From the NCBI GenBank assembly GCA_034509755.1, contig CM067549.1:48881052-48945051 (forward strand): a stretch of DNA of 64,000 nt. Direction: 5' to 3'. The translations under genes and the position numbers were made by a program. Every line of letters begins with the position of its first letter. The first letter of the stretch is position 1. This document shows positions 1 through 11,177 of this stretch, in pieces. The stretch is from Anisodus tanguticus (lineage: Eukaryota > Streptophyta > Magnoliopsida > Solanales > Solanaceae). Under the pieces are notes generated by a model. The model searched no databases, was not told the DNA's origin, and saw only the letters and a program-made list of their open reading frames with translations.

Positions 1-961
1 TTACAACGTTGTTTTTTTATTTTGTGAAAAAATGAAATTTTTTCGAACAACACAAATCCTAAAACTTATACTATATGTTAGAGGAATTACGACGACTCAA
101 AGATAGAGATTTTTAATTTTGCCTCGTAATGTATGCATTGGTTTTTTATCACCCCATTATTTATATAAGTCAAAAACAATTTATTTATGAAGGAAAAAAT
201 TAATTATGAAAAATACAATTTAAGAATATTATATAGTAGTGCAATATGCCGTTTTTTCAGGTGAGAGATGATGAATTAGAAATAATGATTTTGTTTTTGA
301 GTATTACAATGAAAGTGTAAGAGATGGTTATTGGTTAAAATAGTGCTTAGTTGGTACATTGCAGCGTGCCACCGAGTGAAAAGCTTGCGGCCCAATTAAT
401 TTCCATAAAAGAAGTCCAAGTTTACTTTTTGTCCTATTTCTTTTTTCATTTAGGAAACTTACTAGTGGGAGATATCACGTGCTGTGCACGAGCCCAATAT
501 AAAAAATTAAATATATTATTATATTTTTTATGTTTTTACTTCTTTTTTTTGTAAAGTCATGTTAAATATTAAAAGATATCAATGGATTCGATATTTGTTG
601 ATAATAAAGAAAATTTTCCTAAAATTTGATCTGACTTCAATTTAAAATTTTATGTTTTAATGGTGTATATATAAAATGCTCATTAGTTGATTCTTCTCTA
701 TAAATTTGAGGAACTATTTAAATAGTTAGAAGTAATAAAGTAAATTAATTCTGTTATTCATAATTGTACCAAATCTTCAACACATTCTGTTAAGATAGAG
801 ACGTGCTGAACAAGGGGCCAATATAAAATTATCTTTTAATAATTATTCAATGTAACATAATATTTAGAGAATATAAAATTAGGATGAAATTCAAATGTGA
901 TGCTATTAGAAAGATTAAAATATCTCTATATAACCTTTTACAAAATAATAAAGTATCTAGA
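1..961. other. AT-rich non-coding DNA
   Basis: No credible gene. The only recognisable content is a diverged copy (388-461) of a stretch from the promoter of the RNase H-like gene further right. A 67-codon frame at 351-554 overlaps that copy and has no coding character. Confidence 0.6.
388..461 (+). repeat. Upstream copy of the RNase H-like gene promoter segment
   Basis: Seen: 388-461 and 1535-1594 both begin 'cggcccaattaatttcc' and end 'catttaggaaactta'. The upstream copy is about 14 bp longer, owing to an insertion in its pyrimidine-rich middle. The two are direct repeats about 1.15 kb apart. The second lies 60-120 bp upstream of a TATA box, so this looks like a duplicated proximal promoter piece (inference). 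The Stowaway MITE lies between the copies. Confidence 0.7.
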
Positions 962-963
962 TA

Positions 964-1179
964 CTCCGTCCGGATAAAAAAGAGTGTTCACTTATCAATT
1001 TTAGAAAGAATTAATCTTACTTTTTCAGATTTATTCTTATTATGTATTAAGTGATCAAATCTCAATACTTATTTAATTATGAACATTTTAGTCAAATTAT
1101 CTATTTTTGCCTACAAATTGATATTTTCTTAAGAGGTGTGCAAATTGCTAAGTAGACACTTCTTTTGATCCGGATGGAG
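964..1179. mobile_element. Stowaway-type MITE (Tc1/mariner family), ~216 bp
   Basis: The ends are inverted repeats: left 'ctccgtccggat' with 'aaaagagtgttcact' just inside, right 'agtagacacttctttt' followed by 'gatccggatggag'. The element is bordered by TA on both sides (962-963 and 1180-1181). TA target duplication plus CTCC..GGAG ends define Stowaway MITEs. The interior is AT-rich and has no coding capacity. Confidence 0.88.
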
Positions 1180-1654
1180 TATTAATTATTAATTTATGAG
1201 TTTAAACTAAACGATGGATAATTTGTGTGACATATAATTAAATTCTAACATAAAGTTATAAAAGTACTATTGCCTCTCATTGGGTCAATTTGTTTAGTTT
1301 TTAATTTGAATTTCAAACTTCATTTTTCGTAAAATTTTTGATGAAAATTAATAAAATAAATTTAAAATTCATAATAAAATTCTTGTTAAAATATCCTTAT
1401 GGCAATTGCAAATAGAGCCCGCAGGCGTAATAAAGCTCAGGTGCAGCTTTTGGCTGACACGGGTAAAATCGGAAATAGCATTGAAAGTGAGGGCTTTTCC
1501 GTCAATTAACATTGACCGGAAAGTATATTACTTTCGGCCCAATTAATTTCCATAAAAAGTCCAAATTTTACTTCTTTTTCATTTAGGAAACTTATATTAC
1601 TTTTCCTAAGCCTTCTCAAACTAGGAAACAAGGAAAATTTAGGAAATAAAAGTA

Positions 1655-1663
1655 CTATAAATA
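1655..1663 (+). promoter_or_regulatory. TATA box of the RNase H-like gene
   Basis: 'ctataaata' lies about 92 bp upstream of the ATG at 1755. That leaves room for a 5' leader of about 60 nt if transcription starts some 30 bp downstream. The leader holds no other ATG, which supports the chosen start. Confidence 0.65.
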
Positions 1664-1754
1664 AGTGATTCCATCATTCAGTTCCTTATTCATTCCTTCT
1701 AAGTTTTAGTAGCTAAAGTTCGATTAGTTTCTGATCATCAATAGCTAGCTAGCC

Positions 1755-2399
1755 ATGGCATTGTATGTGCCGTATTATCACGCACAAAGTATTCATTTTC
1801 CTATTATTGAAAACACGTCTCGGGTTTGTCATTCTCAATCAACATACAGACAACATGACACACCTATTTACATAAGTTGGTCGTTCCCTCCTTCCGGATT
1901 TATAAAGATCAATACCGACGGGAGTTTCATACCTAATTCAGGAATATCGGGATTTGGGGGCATTGCACGAGATGATAAAGGAAGGTGGCTGGGCGGCTTC
2001 TATGGGAGACTTAGTGTGAGAGCAACGTCAAGCCTTACACCGGAGTTATGGGCTATACACGGCGGTTTAAACTTAGCGAAGAATTACAACTTGAAGAAAG
2101 TTATTATTGAAACAGACTCGAGCGAATCCTTAATGTTGCTGAGTGTGGGTGATGTCGTCGAAAGTCACCCTGATCATGCCATAATAAAAGAATGTAGGCG
2201 TCTCATGATTGAGCTTGGAATTTCTCTGATTCACACTTTGAGACAAGGTAACAACTGCGCAGATCACTTGTCGAAGATGGGAAGAAATCAAAATCAAGAA
2301 TTTGTGATATTACATCGTCCGCCGCCTTCCATGCATCAATTGCTTTTTGCGGATATATCTCATGTAGCATATGCTAGGTATCCTAAGCATGTAACGTAA
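1755..2399 (+). CDS. RNase H-like domain protein (plant RVT_3 type), single exon
   Basis: Complete 214-residue frame with ATG in context 'agccATGGc' and stop TAA. The RNase H fold runs from about residue 48 to 177. Visible acidic active-site residues are D55 (in INTDGS), E97 (in LTPELWAI), D121 (in IETDSSE) and D170 (in NNCADHLSKMG), the usual D-E-D-D order. The first 45 residues match no domain I know, and the last 35 are a family-type variable tail. Plants carry many such proteins, often labelled putative ribonuclease H, descended from the RNase H domain of LINE retrotransposons. Here no reverse transcriptase flanks it, and a TATA box and leader precede it, so I read it as a domesticated stand-alone gene. 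The substrate would be RNA:DNA hybrid; the biological role is unknown. No organelle targeting peptide is obvious. Confidence 0.8.
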   Translation: MALYVPYYHAQSIHFPIIENTSRVCHSQSTYRQHDTPIYISWSFPPSGFIKINTDGSFIPNSGISGFGGIARDDKGRWLGGFYGRLSVRATSSLTPELWAIHGGLNLAKNYNLKKVIIETDSSESLMLLSVGDVVESHPDHAIIKECRRLMIELGISLIHTLRQGNNCADHLSKMGRNQNQEFVILHRPPPSMHQLLFADISHVAYARYPKHVT

Positions 2400-2948
2400 T
2401 CTGAAATCCGACAAAAAAATGAAATTCTACCATTTGTAACTATTAAAAAAGAATACAATATTGAAATATCATTTCTAATGTCTCAAGATAATGCTATCTC
2501 AATCGTATTTTCATTCTAATTTTTGTTTCGTAATATAGTTTGTTTAATTATTTATCCTGGCCGCAGATACTATAATAACTGTTTACACCTCATCAAGTTA
2601 ATGTTTAACGTACGTCTTATTAAAGTAACATATTGAACTTGTTAATATTTTTTCTATCGTTTCAAGTACTAGTTTATTTGGCTTGGATAATTAGTGCAAG
2701 AGACATCTTTCCAAAATGTTACAAGTCTGACAACGATTTTGTATGGTTCATATTATCACAAATTTCTACTGAAAATGGTTATTGTTTTTTGGAGTAATTG
2801 AAAGCATTTGGTTTTGAATAAACTACATTAATAATTTATCAAAAGGCACCTACTCCATTAAAGTAAGAGAAATTAAAGAATAAAAATATGTTTTACCAGT
2901 AGGAGAAAATTAAATTTCCAAAATGCTCATGTTATTTTATGAAGTGAT
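2400..2948. other. Downstream flank, no feature seen
   Basis: AT-rich sequence after the RNase H-like gene, including its likely 3' untranslated region. I see no gene or recognisable repeat. Confidence 0.5.
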
Positions 2949-3143
2949 AGTGTTTCAAGAGATTCAACTATAAGTTGTCTATTTATCACTCTACGGATTA
3001 TAGTTGAATCCCTGGAATTCCGGTAATATGACACTAGTCTATAACCTCTGTGGGGATATAAAATTATTGTTATTAATCCCCGTCATCGCACTTGTTCAAC
3101 TATAGTGTTTCAAGAAATTCAACTATAATTCGTAGAGTACAAA
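2949..3143. repeat. Small foldback repeat
   Basis: 'gattcaactataa' (2961-2973) is exactly inverted at 2998-3010. A third, direct copy with 'agtgtttcaaga' before it recurs at 3104-3128. The segment around 2988-3010 is the reverse complement of about 3117-3141. The three arms suggest a short MITE or its remains; no target duplication could be fixed. Confidence 0.5.
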
Positions 3144-3255
3144 CATTGGGATGACAAATTTGGACAAGTACAGGGGCCTTCCAGGCTATTTCGCCTTTTT
3201 TAATTAAGTATTCTATTATGAACAATGATACTTCTAATAAATTCTAGAATATAAA

Positions 3256-3530
3256 AATAGCAAAATGAGGATGTTGAGATGAATGTGTGGACATACTAGA
3301 AAGATAGAATTAGAAATAAAGATACTTGGGACAAAGTGGGAATGACCTACGTAGAGATAAGATGAGGAAGACGAGATTGAGATGGTTCGGGTATGTGAAA
3401 AGCATATGCACAAATGCTTCAGTGAGAAGGTGTGAGAGATTGGCTATGGTGGGTTTGAGAAGAGGTAAAGATAGGCCGAAGAGTATTGAAGAGAGACGAT
3501 TAGGCAGGACATGACACACCTGTAACTTAT
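3256..3530 (+). pseudogene. 3' end of an RTE-type LINE reverse transcriptase (fragment)
   Basis: Conceptual translation shows the C-terminal signature common in plant RTE-like LINEs: MRMLR-stop-MCGHTR, then LRWFGYVKS, then VRRCERLAMVGLRRG. A Trp codon has become TGA at 3280-3282, and a frame change separates the first block from the 62-codon frame at 3326-3514. No endonuclease or RT core is present, as expected for a heavily 5'-truncated LINE copy. Confidence 0.75.
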
Positions 3531-4236
3531 CGCGAGGACATGATTCTAGATAGGACTGTTTGGATGCTTATTACATATCGTTCATTTGTACTGTATTATT
3601 TTGATGCACTAGCAATTTGAAAAATAAACTTTGTTACAATGTTACAAAGAAAAAGTACGGTACAAATAGAGTTATAATTATATGTATAAAAAAGATAGAA
3701 ATAAAATAGAATTATTCAATAATAAATAAGAATAAAATAAAATTATTAAATAATAAATAAGGGGAAAGTGAGAAGAAAAAAAAAGGCAGCAACAATTTCA
3801 CACCATAATTACATAACAACAGATTTACTAGGTATGCATTCAAACAACTTAGGATGGACGATACCATGTAAAGTAAATAGAGTCAGAGAGAGGAACTAAT
3901 AACACGTTTATATCCTTTATCATGGCTTTGTCTAATAAAAAACCCAAAAACTTATTTCTTAGATGAGCTAATTTGGTTTTTTTTCTTCATATTAATCTGT
4001 TAATAAATATATGTTCAACTCAATCAGCCCCAGGTTTTGGAGGAATATATTTTCATAAACTTAGTTTGACACTCTTGGAATCGGATTTGTTTAATTTGAA
4101 ATCGTTGTTTATTCCCCTAAATAAAATGAAATAAAAGTCATTTCAACTTAATTCACCACCGCCAAAGGTCATCGCTTTCAATATTTAGAGAGGCAAATCT
4201 AGAATTGTAAATTAGTGAATACCACATACTATAAAA
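3531..4236. other. AT-rich non-coding DNA
   Basis: No gene. Contains a short near-duplicate run 'aataaataag..aataaaat' around 3715-3765 and an A-rich tract near 3775. Confidence 0.5.
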
Positions 4237-4389
4237 TCCACCAATTAGTCCTGACAATAGATATACTCACTAAATATGACTTTAATATACACTCTCAATA
4301 GATAACTCAAAGTCCACCAATTAGTCCTGACAATAGATACACTTAACTAAATATGACTTTAATATACACTGTCAATAGATAACTCAAAG
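4237..4389. repeat. Two-copy tandem repeat, ~76-bp unit
   Basis: The unit begins 'tccaccaattagtcctgac' and ends 'agataactcaaag'. Copy 1 is 4237-4312 and copy 2 is 4313-4389, with only a few substitutions and a 1-bp indel. This is a local duplication; no coding content. Confidence 0.85.
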
Positions 4390-4983
4390 CAGTCGCATCT
4401 AACGATGCAGCCTAACGATCAATGAAGTATGTGAAAATTTTGACAATTAAGGTTTAAATTCCGGTAAAGATAAAAGAAATTAGGTGATCTTTTCATATCT
4501 GTTTAAATAATGATGAACAAAAGTATTCGATATGTATATTGATCGGAGAAATAGTAGGTACACGATGAAGTAGTTAACGGAGATGTAAGCTAATCAATCT
4601 TGTTCGTTGGCTGCAAAAGGTCTATTTCTTTTAAACTGAAACTAGACTACTAGTAGAAGAGAACTGACAAAAAATAACCTATTAATAGGAAGAAAATATC
4701 TATTCCAATTTGTTCCTTTGTCTCCTACCATTGCAACAAACAAGATTTCTCTGATTGATTCCACCTTACGAATCAAAAGCTTTATGACAAACGAAGGAGA
4801 AGTTAGAACTAGAATTATGCCATTGTTCCACAAATAGAAAGAAGCATATATACATAAATTTAAAGAAAATCCAAAACAATCATTACTAGCAGAGCCTGAT
4901 TAGAGATTTAAGTCTAATGGATTCAATTTTAAAGTTTTTAGCATTATTTTTAAAGTTATGAGAACATACCTACTAATTGTTTC

Positions 4984-5091
4984 AATTTTTGTGAATTTAT
5001 ACATATAAATCTATGCGTCATGTCGAAAGTATTTCGTAATTTTTGTGGATTTGTACACATAAATCAATGTGTCGTGTCGAAAGTATTAGGT
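4984..5091. repeat. Two-copy tandem repeat, 54-bp unit
   Basis: 'aatttttgtg.atttatac' starts at 4984 and again, diverged, at 5038. Both units end 'gtgtcgaaagtat' or 'catgtcgaaagtat'. The segment just before (from about 4890) reads like the 'agcagagcc' family of dispersed nightshade repeats seen again near 34.2 and 43.7 kb. Confidence 0.75.
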
Positions 5092-5767
5092 TCATATGAA
5101 CCAGTAGTCCAGTACTCTACATCTACATCTGCCTCTGATTACTACCTTCTACAAAGACATGAACAATTACATACTTCTTTAACTGTTCTTATTTATTTTG
5201 CCAAGACAAATTACTAGAGAGAATTAACCATTTTATAAACCTCAGCATTGAACAACAACGTTGGTAATGCAGTTGCATTTTACAGCATTCAAGAGTAAGC
5301 AACATACAGCAATCAAGAAAAAAAATCAGTGTTCCAGCAATGTGCTGGTACTGTATTTCTAGTACCAAACAGAAATGGACAACCATACCGAAAAATATAC
5401 AATGTATATACAATTTACGACATTCGTTGCAACTAACACACAAAGGTTACAAAATGTCGACAACATACTTCTGATATATCAGCTCCTCATCGCGACAGCC
5501 TAGATGTAGAAAAATGTTTTGCTGTAATAGTTGCAAGCTCAGAATTAACAACTAAACATGCAAAACAAACCACCAAAGATAAAACTCCAACTTGGCGATC
5601 AGTCAGAAATTTAACATACTCTTCCAATCCAAACATATCAAGCTGCAGAACCAAGTAGCAGCAATCAACAAGTAACCATAAACAAGCACTAGAAAATAAA
5701 TATAATGCTACGAATTTTCAGCAGACTAAGTCTAACACTAAATTAGTTTTCCACATCGATTTCTAGT
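5092..5767. other. Non-coding DNA
   Basis: No gene supported. Frames of 65-84 codons on both strands here have no recognisable domain and overlap each other. Confidence 0.5.
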
Positions 5768-5946
5768 ACAATCAAACCTCTTAATAACGGTGTCGTTTGT
5801 CCAGATTTGTTTTGCTGCTATAGCAAAGTGCTGTTATAAAAAAACATATGATAAACGTAATATGAAAAATTGGTCCAAAGAAAACATAGCCGTTATAGTG
5901 AAATATTGTTACAGAGGATGATTGTTATAGAAAGGTCTGACTGCAA
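5768..5946. mobile_element. MITE-like element with imperfect terminal inverted repeats
   Basis: Left end 'caatcaaacctctt' followed by 'ataacgg'. The right end, read in reverse complement, is 'tgcagtcagacctttctataac'. The inside carries 'gctgctatagcaaagtgctgttata' type words (here split over 5816-5840) typical of an abundant nightshade MITE. Superfamily and exact ends are not certain; no clean target duplication. Confidence 0.6.
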
Positions 5947-6161
5947 TTAATGACACGGATGCCATAGAATCAAAATAGCTGCTACACACATATTGAACTG
6001 ATCGACTAACAGCATTAACTCATACTATTACAAGTATAAACACCTCTTGTATTCACAATCAAATACTTGCCTTCAGAAAACAACAATAACAGGAAATTTA
6101 CCACTGCTGGGGTTTGGAAAGAGCATTAGCCAGCAAAGGCATCAGAGTGATAGGAGCCAAG

Positions 6162-6296
6162 CTAAGTTGCACGGACTCTTCACTTTCGATGCCGCACCTG
6201 TGTCGGATTCTCCAAAAGTAGTATCTCCAAAAATACAATGCTTTTGGAGAATCCGACACGCACCCATTAACATTTTTGAAGAGTCCGAGCAACATA
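6162..6296. mobile_element. Mutator-type MITE, 135 bp, with 9-bp target duplication
   Basis: The left end 'ctaagttgcacggactctt' and the right end 'gaagagtccgagcaacatag' are inverted. The inner part is also self-complementary ('tgtcggattctccaaaa' against 'ttttggagaatccgaca' ), so the whole element folds back. It is flanked by the identical 9-mer 'ggagccaag' at 6153-6161 and 6297-6305. A 9-bp duplication is the mark of the Mutator superfamily. Confidence 0.88.
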
Positions 6297-6305
6297 GGAG
6301 CCAAG

Positions 6306-7144
6306 GAGGTTGTTAAATTTTCTCTACATTAGCAAAAGGACTAACATCTTACTCAAATGAAATTAACAGTTAAATGCAAGGTAAGAGAATGATGTTAGAC
6401 TTACATTAGAATTGAATCACTTCCAACACATATTTTTCTTATAATAAGAGAACTCAGCACATCAAATCAATAGCAAGCTAAAGTGCCTAATCAAGTGTCT
6501 GCAATGAATCCTTGAAATTTCAAAAGAACATCTAAAATGGAAAAGGACTAATCTTTTGACATATGGGTAATAGCAAAGAAATTAAAAGAACACACTTGGC
6601 ATAAGTCGACTCACAAACTCATCTATCAAAAAAGACTGTTAAAGTTGAGGATGTTTCTCTGTAGAAACATGAAAAGATTGCTTCTTTATTTTTCACATTC
6701 TCTGCAGTTGTTTACATACTGCACAACTAAACCTATTACTGAATCTAATAGCAGAGTTAATTGTCAACAACTATGGATCAGGTTCAGTCATAGCCAATTC
6801 AAGATTACCCTCGACTCTTTATCCTGATTATGCACAATGCACAACCAATAATTATACCAATGATAAAAGAAACATCAGACATGTATGCAACTATATAAGC
6901 ATGACATTATTAACTAATAAGAACGCACATCAACTAGCAAACAAAGTTCATCATAGTACACTCTTTTATCCACGTCTTACTTATTCAAGCATAAAAGACA
7001 CTGTAAAGGTGTAAGGACACCAGAAAGTCTTTTGTGCACTAATAGCTCATCAAAGAATCGTAAGACAAACTTTCTCTTCCTTAAAATGCTTCCGATACTC
7101 ATTCTGTTAGGTCAATTAGCTTGGAAAATCACCAATTCACGAAT
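6306..7144. other. Non-coding DNA before the TRIM/Copia nest
   Basis: No gene or clear repeat recognised. Short frames at 6645-6827 and 7032-7277 have no domain; the latter runs into the TRIM LTR. Confidence 0.5.
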
Positions 7145-7240
7145 TGTTAAGAGTCACACATTGGATATGGAATGGGAACATGGACTCCTTATATGGATTT
7201 GGACAATCCTCACCCTACAAGCTAGCTTTTGGGTTGAATT

Positions 7241-8775
7241 TGAAAGTATATTTATGTCTAGAGACAATCTGTATTAGGACAAATGTACTTTATATACATT
7301 CGTATTATTATTAATGGAGATTAATATTTTGGCATTTGCAATTATTGAATTATTAATTGAGTGTTTGTAATATTCTATAATATGCATCCCTGTAGGTTAC
7401 ACTGTTATTAATAGTGTGAGATATTAATATTATAACGTAACTCTTAAATAGCCTCGACTACTGATCATCGAGAATGGGATATCGATGATATGTGATAAGT
7501 CGACATGTGGTCTGCATCACATCCTTAGAGGATGTAGTATGTCTCACTTGCTACGAGTAATGGCTACTCGTGATGGACACATGGATACTTTGGAAGTATT
7601 GGTATACCCTGCTGATATACTGTTTGTTATACTTGTCTAAAGTATGATCAGCGTGTGGGAGATAGAAGTCCTTAGACTTGAGGTCAATACACGTCTTGTC
7701 TACAAAGTAATGTACTTTGATCCCGTCCTAAGCTCAAATGCCTTATAGGTTGATATACGGCTTGTATTGGGTACATTACGATGTGGATTAAAGATGGTAG
7801 TTGAGCCAAGATTAGGATTCATTCCTCGAATGTATATTCGAGAGAACACTCGGATTCTCAGTGATATTAGGTTGACTGAGTCGTTGGCCAACGCAATAGA
7901 CGTATTTAGAATATGGTGTAGTTGTCAACTAATATAGATGAGATACAATGATTAAGCCATTTGGATAGACACTTGACAAATCCTAAGCTTGATCGGGTGT
8001 GTCATGAATGAAAGGATTTTATCTTACCACATAAAGGTTAAGTTTACTGGATTCGCGTAAACGCACTTCACATATTGAGTTCGTCTTGCGGCGCCGTCTA
8101 GGAGTTCCGCGTAGACCTTAATTTGATTAATGTCGATATGAGAAGGCTTGTAGGGTCACACTATGTCAATTGTCCGTTCGATCTAAGGATGTATTGAGAG
8201 AGTAATTAAATGTTCGATTTAGAATTGAGATAATTAAATGAATAATGATTATTTTAATTAAGTCAAAATTGGATTTTAGATTTAATGAAGAATGCGCAGA
8301 AAATAAATCGAGACAGTGCAAGAGCATGTCGAGCGCCGCGGTGCCCATACCCTAGGGCCGCGGCGCCTCTGCCTCGATTTTTTAGCCAGTTCCAATGTCA
8401 AACCCTAATTCAGTTTTGACCTAATTTTCACCTATAAATAGTGGCATTCTCTTCATTATTCATACACCAATTTCAGATTATCATTCTAAGCCTTAGAGAC
8501 TTAGAATTAAAACTCTCTCGAACCTCTGCCGGACTTCCTAGCTTTCTGAAAGAGAAGTACATTGAAGCTTGGAGCTTGCAATTGAAAGGGCAACCGCGTG
8601 TCCACCTTATAGTAGATAAAGACTCCAGATATTCTAACATGTAAGTTTATGCTTTATGTTACAGGTTTGATTGTTGTATAACCATACCAGAAATGTTGTT
8701 GGGGTAAGTAAGAAACAAAATTTTAAACTTCCGTTGTGCCTTACTTATGTATTTTGAACCCAACAAAACCCTACT
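7241..8775 (+). repeat. Copia-1 5' LTR
   Basis: Begins 'tgaaagtatatttatg' and ends near 'aaaccctac', just before the primer-binding site. Contains 'cctataaatagtgg' at about 8431, a good TATA box for element transcription. About 1535 bp, which equals the 3' LTR once its extra 210 bp is removed. Confidence 0.88.
8431..8441 (+). promoter_or_regulatory. TATA box in the Copia-1 LTR
   Basis: 'cctataaatag' in the last quarter of the LTR, where the U3/R border of Copia LTRs normally lies. The same word occurs at the matching place in the 3' LTR (about 15711). Confidence 0.6.
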
Positions 8776-9139
8776 GTTGTATCAGAGCCCAGGCTGGTTC
8801 AATGGTTTTATAACAATTGAATAAAGTAATAATATGGGTTAAACATAAAATTAGATTAAAATGAGGTTTCTTGAAATCCTACATGTCTTGAACGAATGTT
8901 GACCTTTTGTTATCACCCTAAATTATCTCCTACGCTAACTCGAGGAAGTCATTCTGCTCTAACTCGAACTAAGACAAAAGTGTGTTGTCCAGCTCATTGC
9001 ATGGTGCACGACTAAGAACGGATGATGGTCGATATGAGTGTTATTGATAATGGTGGGTGATGATAAAGGACATGTGAATTGATCCCTAAATTAGATTTAG
9101 GGGTTGAACAATTTTGGAAAAATCAACACAGAAACGTTT

Positions 9140-9420
9140 GTCAGGACATCGGCGTCGCGACCCTATGGTAGGGCGCCGCGATGCTTGCTAGGGTTTCAAG
9201 GCGGCGCCGCGGCTCCATGGTAGAGCGTCGCGGCTCTAATGAATTTGCAGAAGCAGAAATATTTCTGCCTCTGCAACGCCGCAACGCTAATGCAATTGCA
9301 GAAGCAGAAATGTTTCTGCCCTTGCAGCGCCGCGACTCCATGGTGGAGCGCTACATTGCTAATGCATTTTGCAGAAGCCGAAAGGCTTCTGCCTCAGTGG
9401 CGTCGTGACTCTAATGATTA
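9140..9420 (+). repeat. GC-rich hairpin repeats in the Copia-1 leader
   Basis: Three related units start at about 9247, 9298 and 9371. Each has a 'gcagaag' palindrome followed by a 'cgccgc'-like word. 9253-9268 is a perfect 16-bp palindrome and 9304-9319 is nearly one. 9371-9392 is a perfect 9-bp stem closed by a gaaa loop. The region is much richer in G+C than the rest of the element and lies between primer-binding site and gag, where packaging or dimerisation signals are expected (inference). Confidence 0.7.
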
Positions 9421-10328
9421 GCGTTGTGGCCCCACCTGTCCAGAAAAAAATCAAAGTTCATAATATTTAACCCAAGATTATTATTATACAATATAATTGA
9501 TAAGTATACTGTTTATGTGTTAAATGTCAAAATGTTTGTCATTTACATTTCTAGAATAACGTCCGCTATAACTGTCTAGGCAGGCGGCGCCCGGTATTTG
9601 ATTATATCATGCATATTGGGTTGACGGTTCCCAACTACATGTGTCATTAGTTTTGCATGATGCTAAGATGTCATATTGGATATGACGTAAAAGAGTTGAT
9701 CTTGGTTAAAACCATGAATTAAAATATTCCCCAAAATTTTAAATACAAGTCTAAATTAAAACGCATTGTCTATTATAATTGTTAGAGTGCAAAATCATTT
9801 TCAGCGATACGAGTATTTATGCCAAAGTATTTGCTCTAAGTCTACGAGGATAGATGTGTTTTAATGTAAAGGTAAGTGATAAACTTTTATGGGTATTTAC
9901 ACCAAAGTGTTTGCTCACAAAGGCCAAATTTGCTTAGATACATAAACGCAGTCGTGTAATGGGGTTGACTTGCTTAGACAAATCTTGGCAACAAAGTGTC
10001 GGACTAATCTAAGGACGCAAGATTAAATGTAATATTTGATCAACCAAGAGGTGCAATTAAGTTTTGCAATTGGTTTAGAACCTACCAAGATGTGTTATTG
10101 AAGTTATCAGCCAAAGCAAATACGGAGATAGCATAGACTTGGATCTTGGCCCATTATGACCTCAATTAATAATAGGTCCGTATTCTACCATAGGGTCGTA
10201 GAAGTACGTTAAAAGAATGAGAGCTAATTAAACAAAAGGCCATGTTGATTAGCCTAAACGGATGTGTATAATAGGAAACAAATTTTGAGTTTGATTTCCA
10301 GTCTATCTAATTCTTCAGATTATTAAAG

Positions 10329-11110
10329 ATGTCGAGCTTATCGTTGAAAATGTTGATTGAGATGAACAAACTTACTGGACCGAACTACCTTGACTTGCTA
10401 AGGAATTTGCGAATAGTGCTGAGATAAGAGAAAATATAATACGTGTTGGACACGGTGTTCCCAACAGTCCATGCGATAGACTCTGCTGAATATGCCTATT
10501 TTTATAAAGATGCTTACCAGAAACACCTAGATGATGCCACTTCAGCGCAATGCGTGATGTTGTCTTCCATGTCTATGGAACTTCAGAGACAACATGAGAA
10601 CATGGGCCCCAATGAGATGCTCGAACACTTGAAGAGTCTCTATGACTCACAATCCCAGACTATCGAATATGAGTTACTGATAGAACTCTTTAAGTGTAAG
10701 CTCAATGAAGGGGGTCAGGTCTCGCAACATGTGGTGAAGATGATAGGGCTGATAAAGTGGCTTGCTTCAATTGGAATGAAGCTTGAAAAGAATGTTGCTA
10801 CCACCCTCATCCTGAACTCTCTCCCTCGTTCTTTTGAGAACTTCATAGTGAATTTCAATATGAATGGATCAAAGGCGACTCTACCGGAGCTGCACAACAT
10901 GCTCAAGACCTTTGAGTCTTCCACTTCCAAAGGCAAAGATGTGCTCATGGTGAGCTCTTCTAGCCGACCCAAGCTGAAAGACAAAGAATGGTAGAAGAAG
11001 AAGGGTAAAACAGTCGCTGTGCCCTCAGCTGTGAAGCCTAAGGGAGGTGTGAAGAAGAAGGTAAATCCGGCTAAGGATGAATGCCTCAACTGCCACAAGA
11101 AGGGGCATTA
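10329..11110 (+). pseudogene. Copia-1 gag (broken)
   Basis: The frame begins at the ATG at 10329 with the Copia gag start MNKLTGPNYLDL (from the internal Met). It then meets two TAA codons around 10425-10441 before running open through 10443-10994 (UBN2-type gag). The zinc knuckle near 11085 keeps its ligands in the order CX2CX4HX4C, but the residue after the His is a TAG. Several stops are Trp or Gln codons changed by a G-to-A or C-to-T step, as expected from methylated-cytosine decay. Capsid-like function is lost. Confidence 0.85.
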
Positions 11111-11177
11111 GAAGAAGGACTGCACGACACCAGGAGGAGGAAAACCACCAAGTGCTCCTGCCTTTGGTGGACAAGGT

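Noticed and set aside
6047..6316. 89- and 68-codon frames on opposite strands
   Set aside because: Both are readings through the self-complementary Mutator-type MITE.
9181..9421. Small Arg/Ala-rich proteins
   Set aside because: Repetitive translations of the GC-rich hairpin repeats in the Copia-1 leader, open on both strands.
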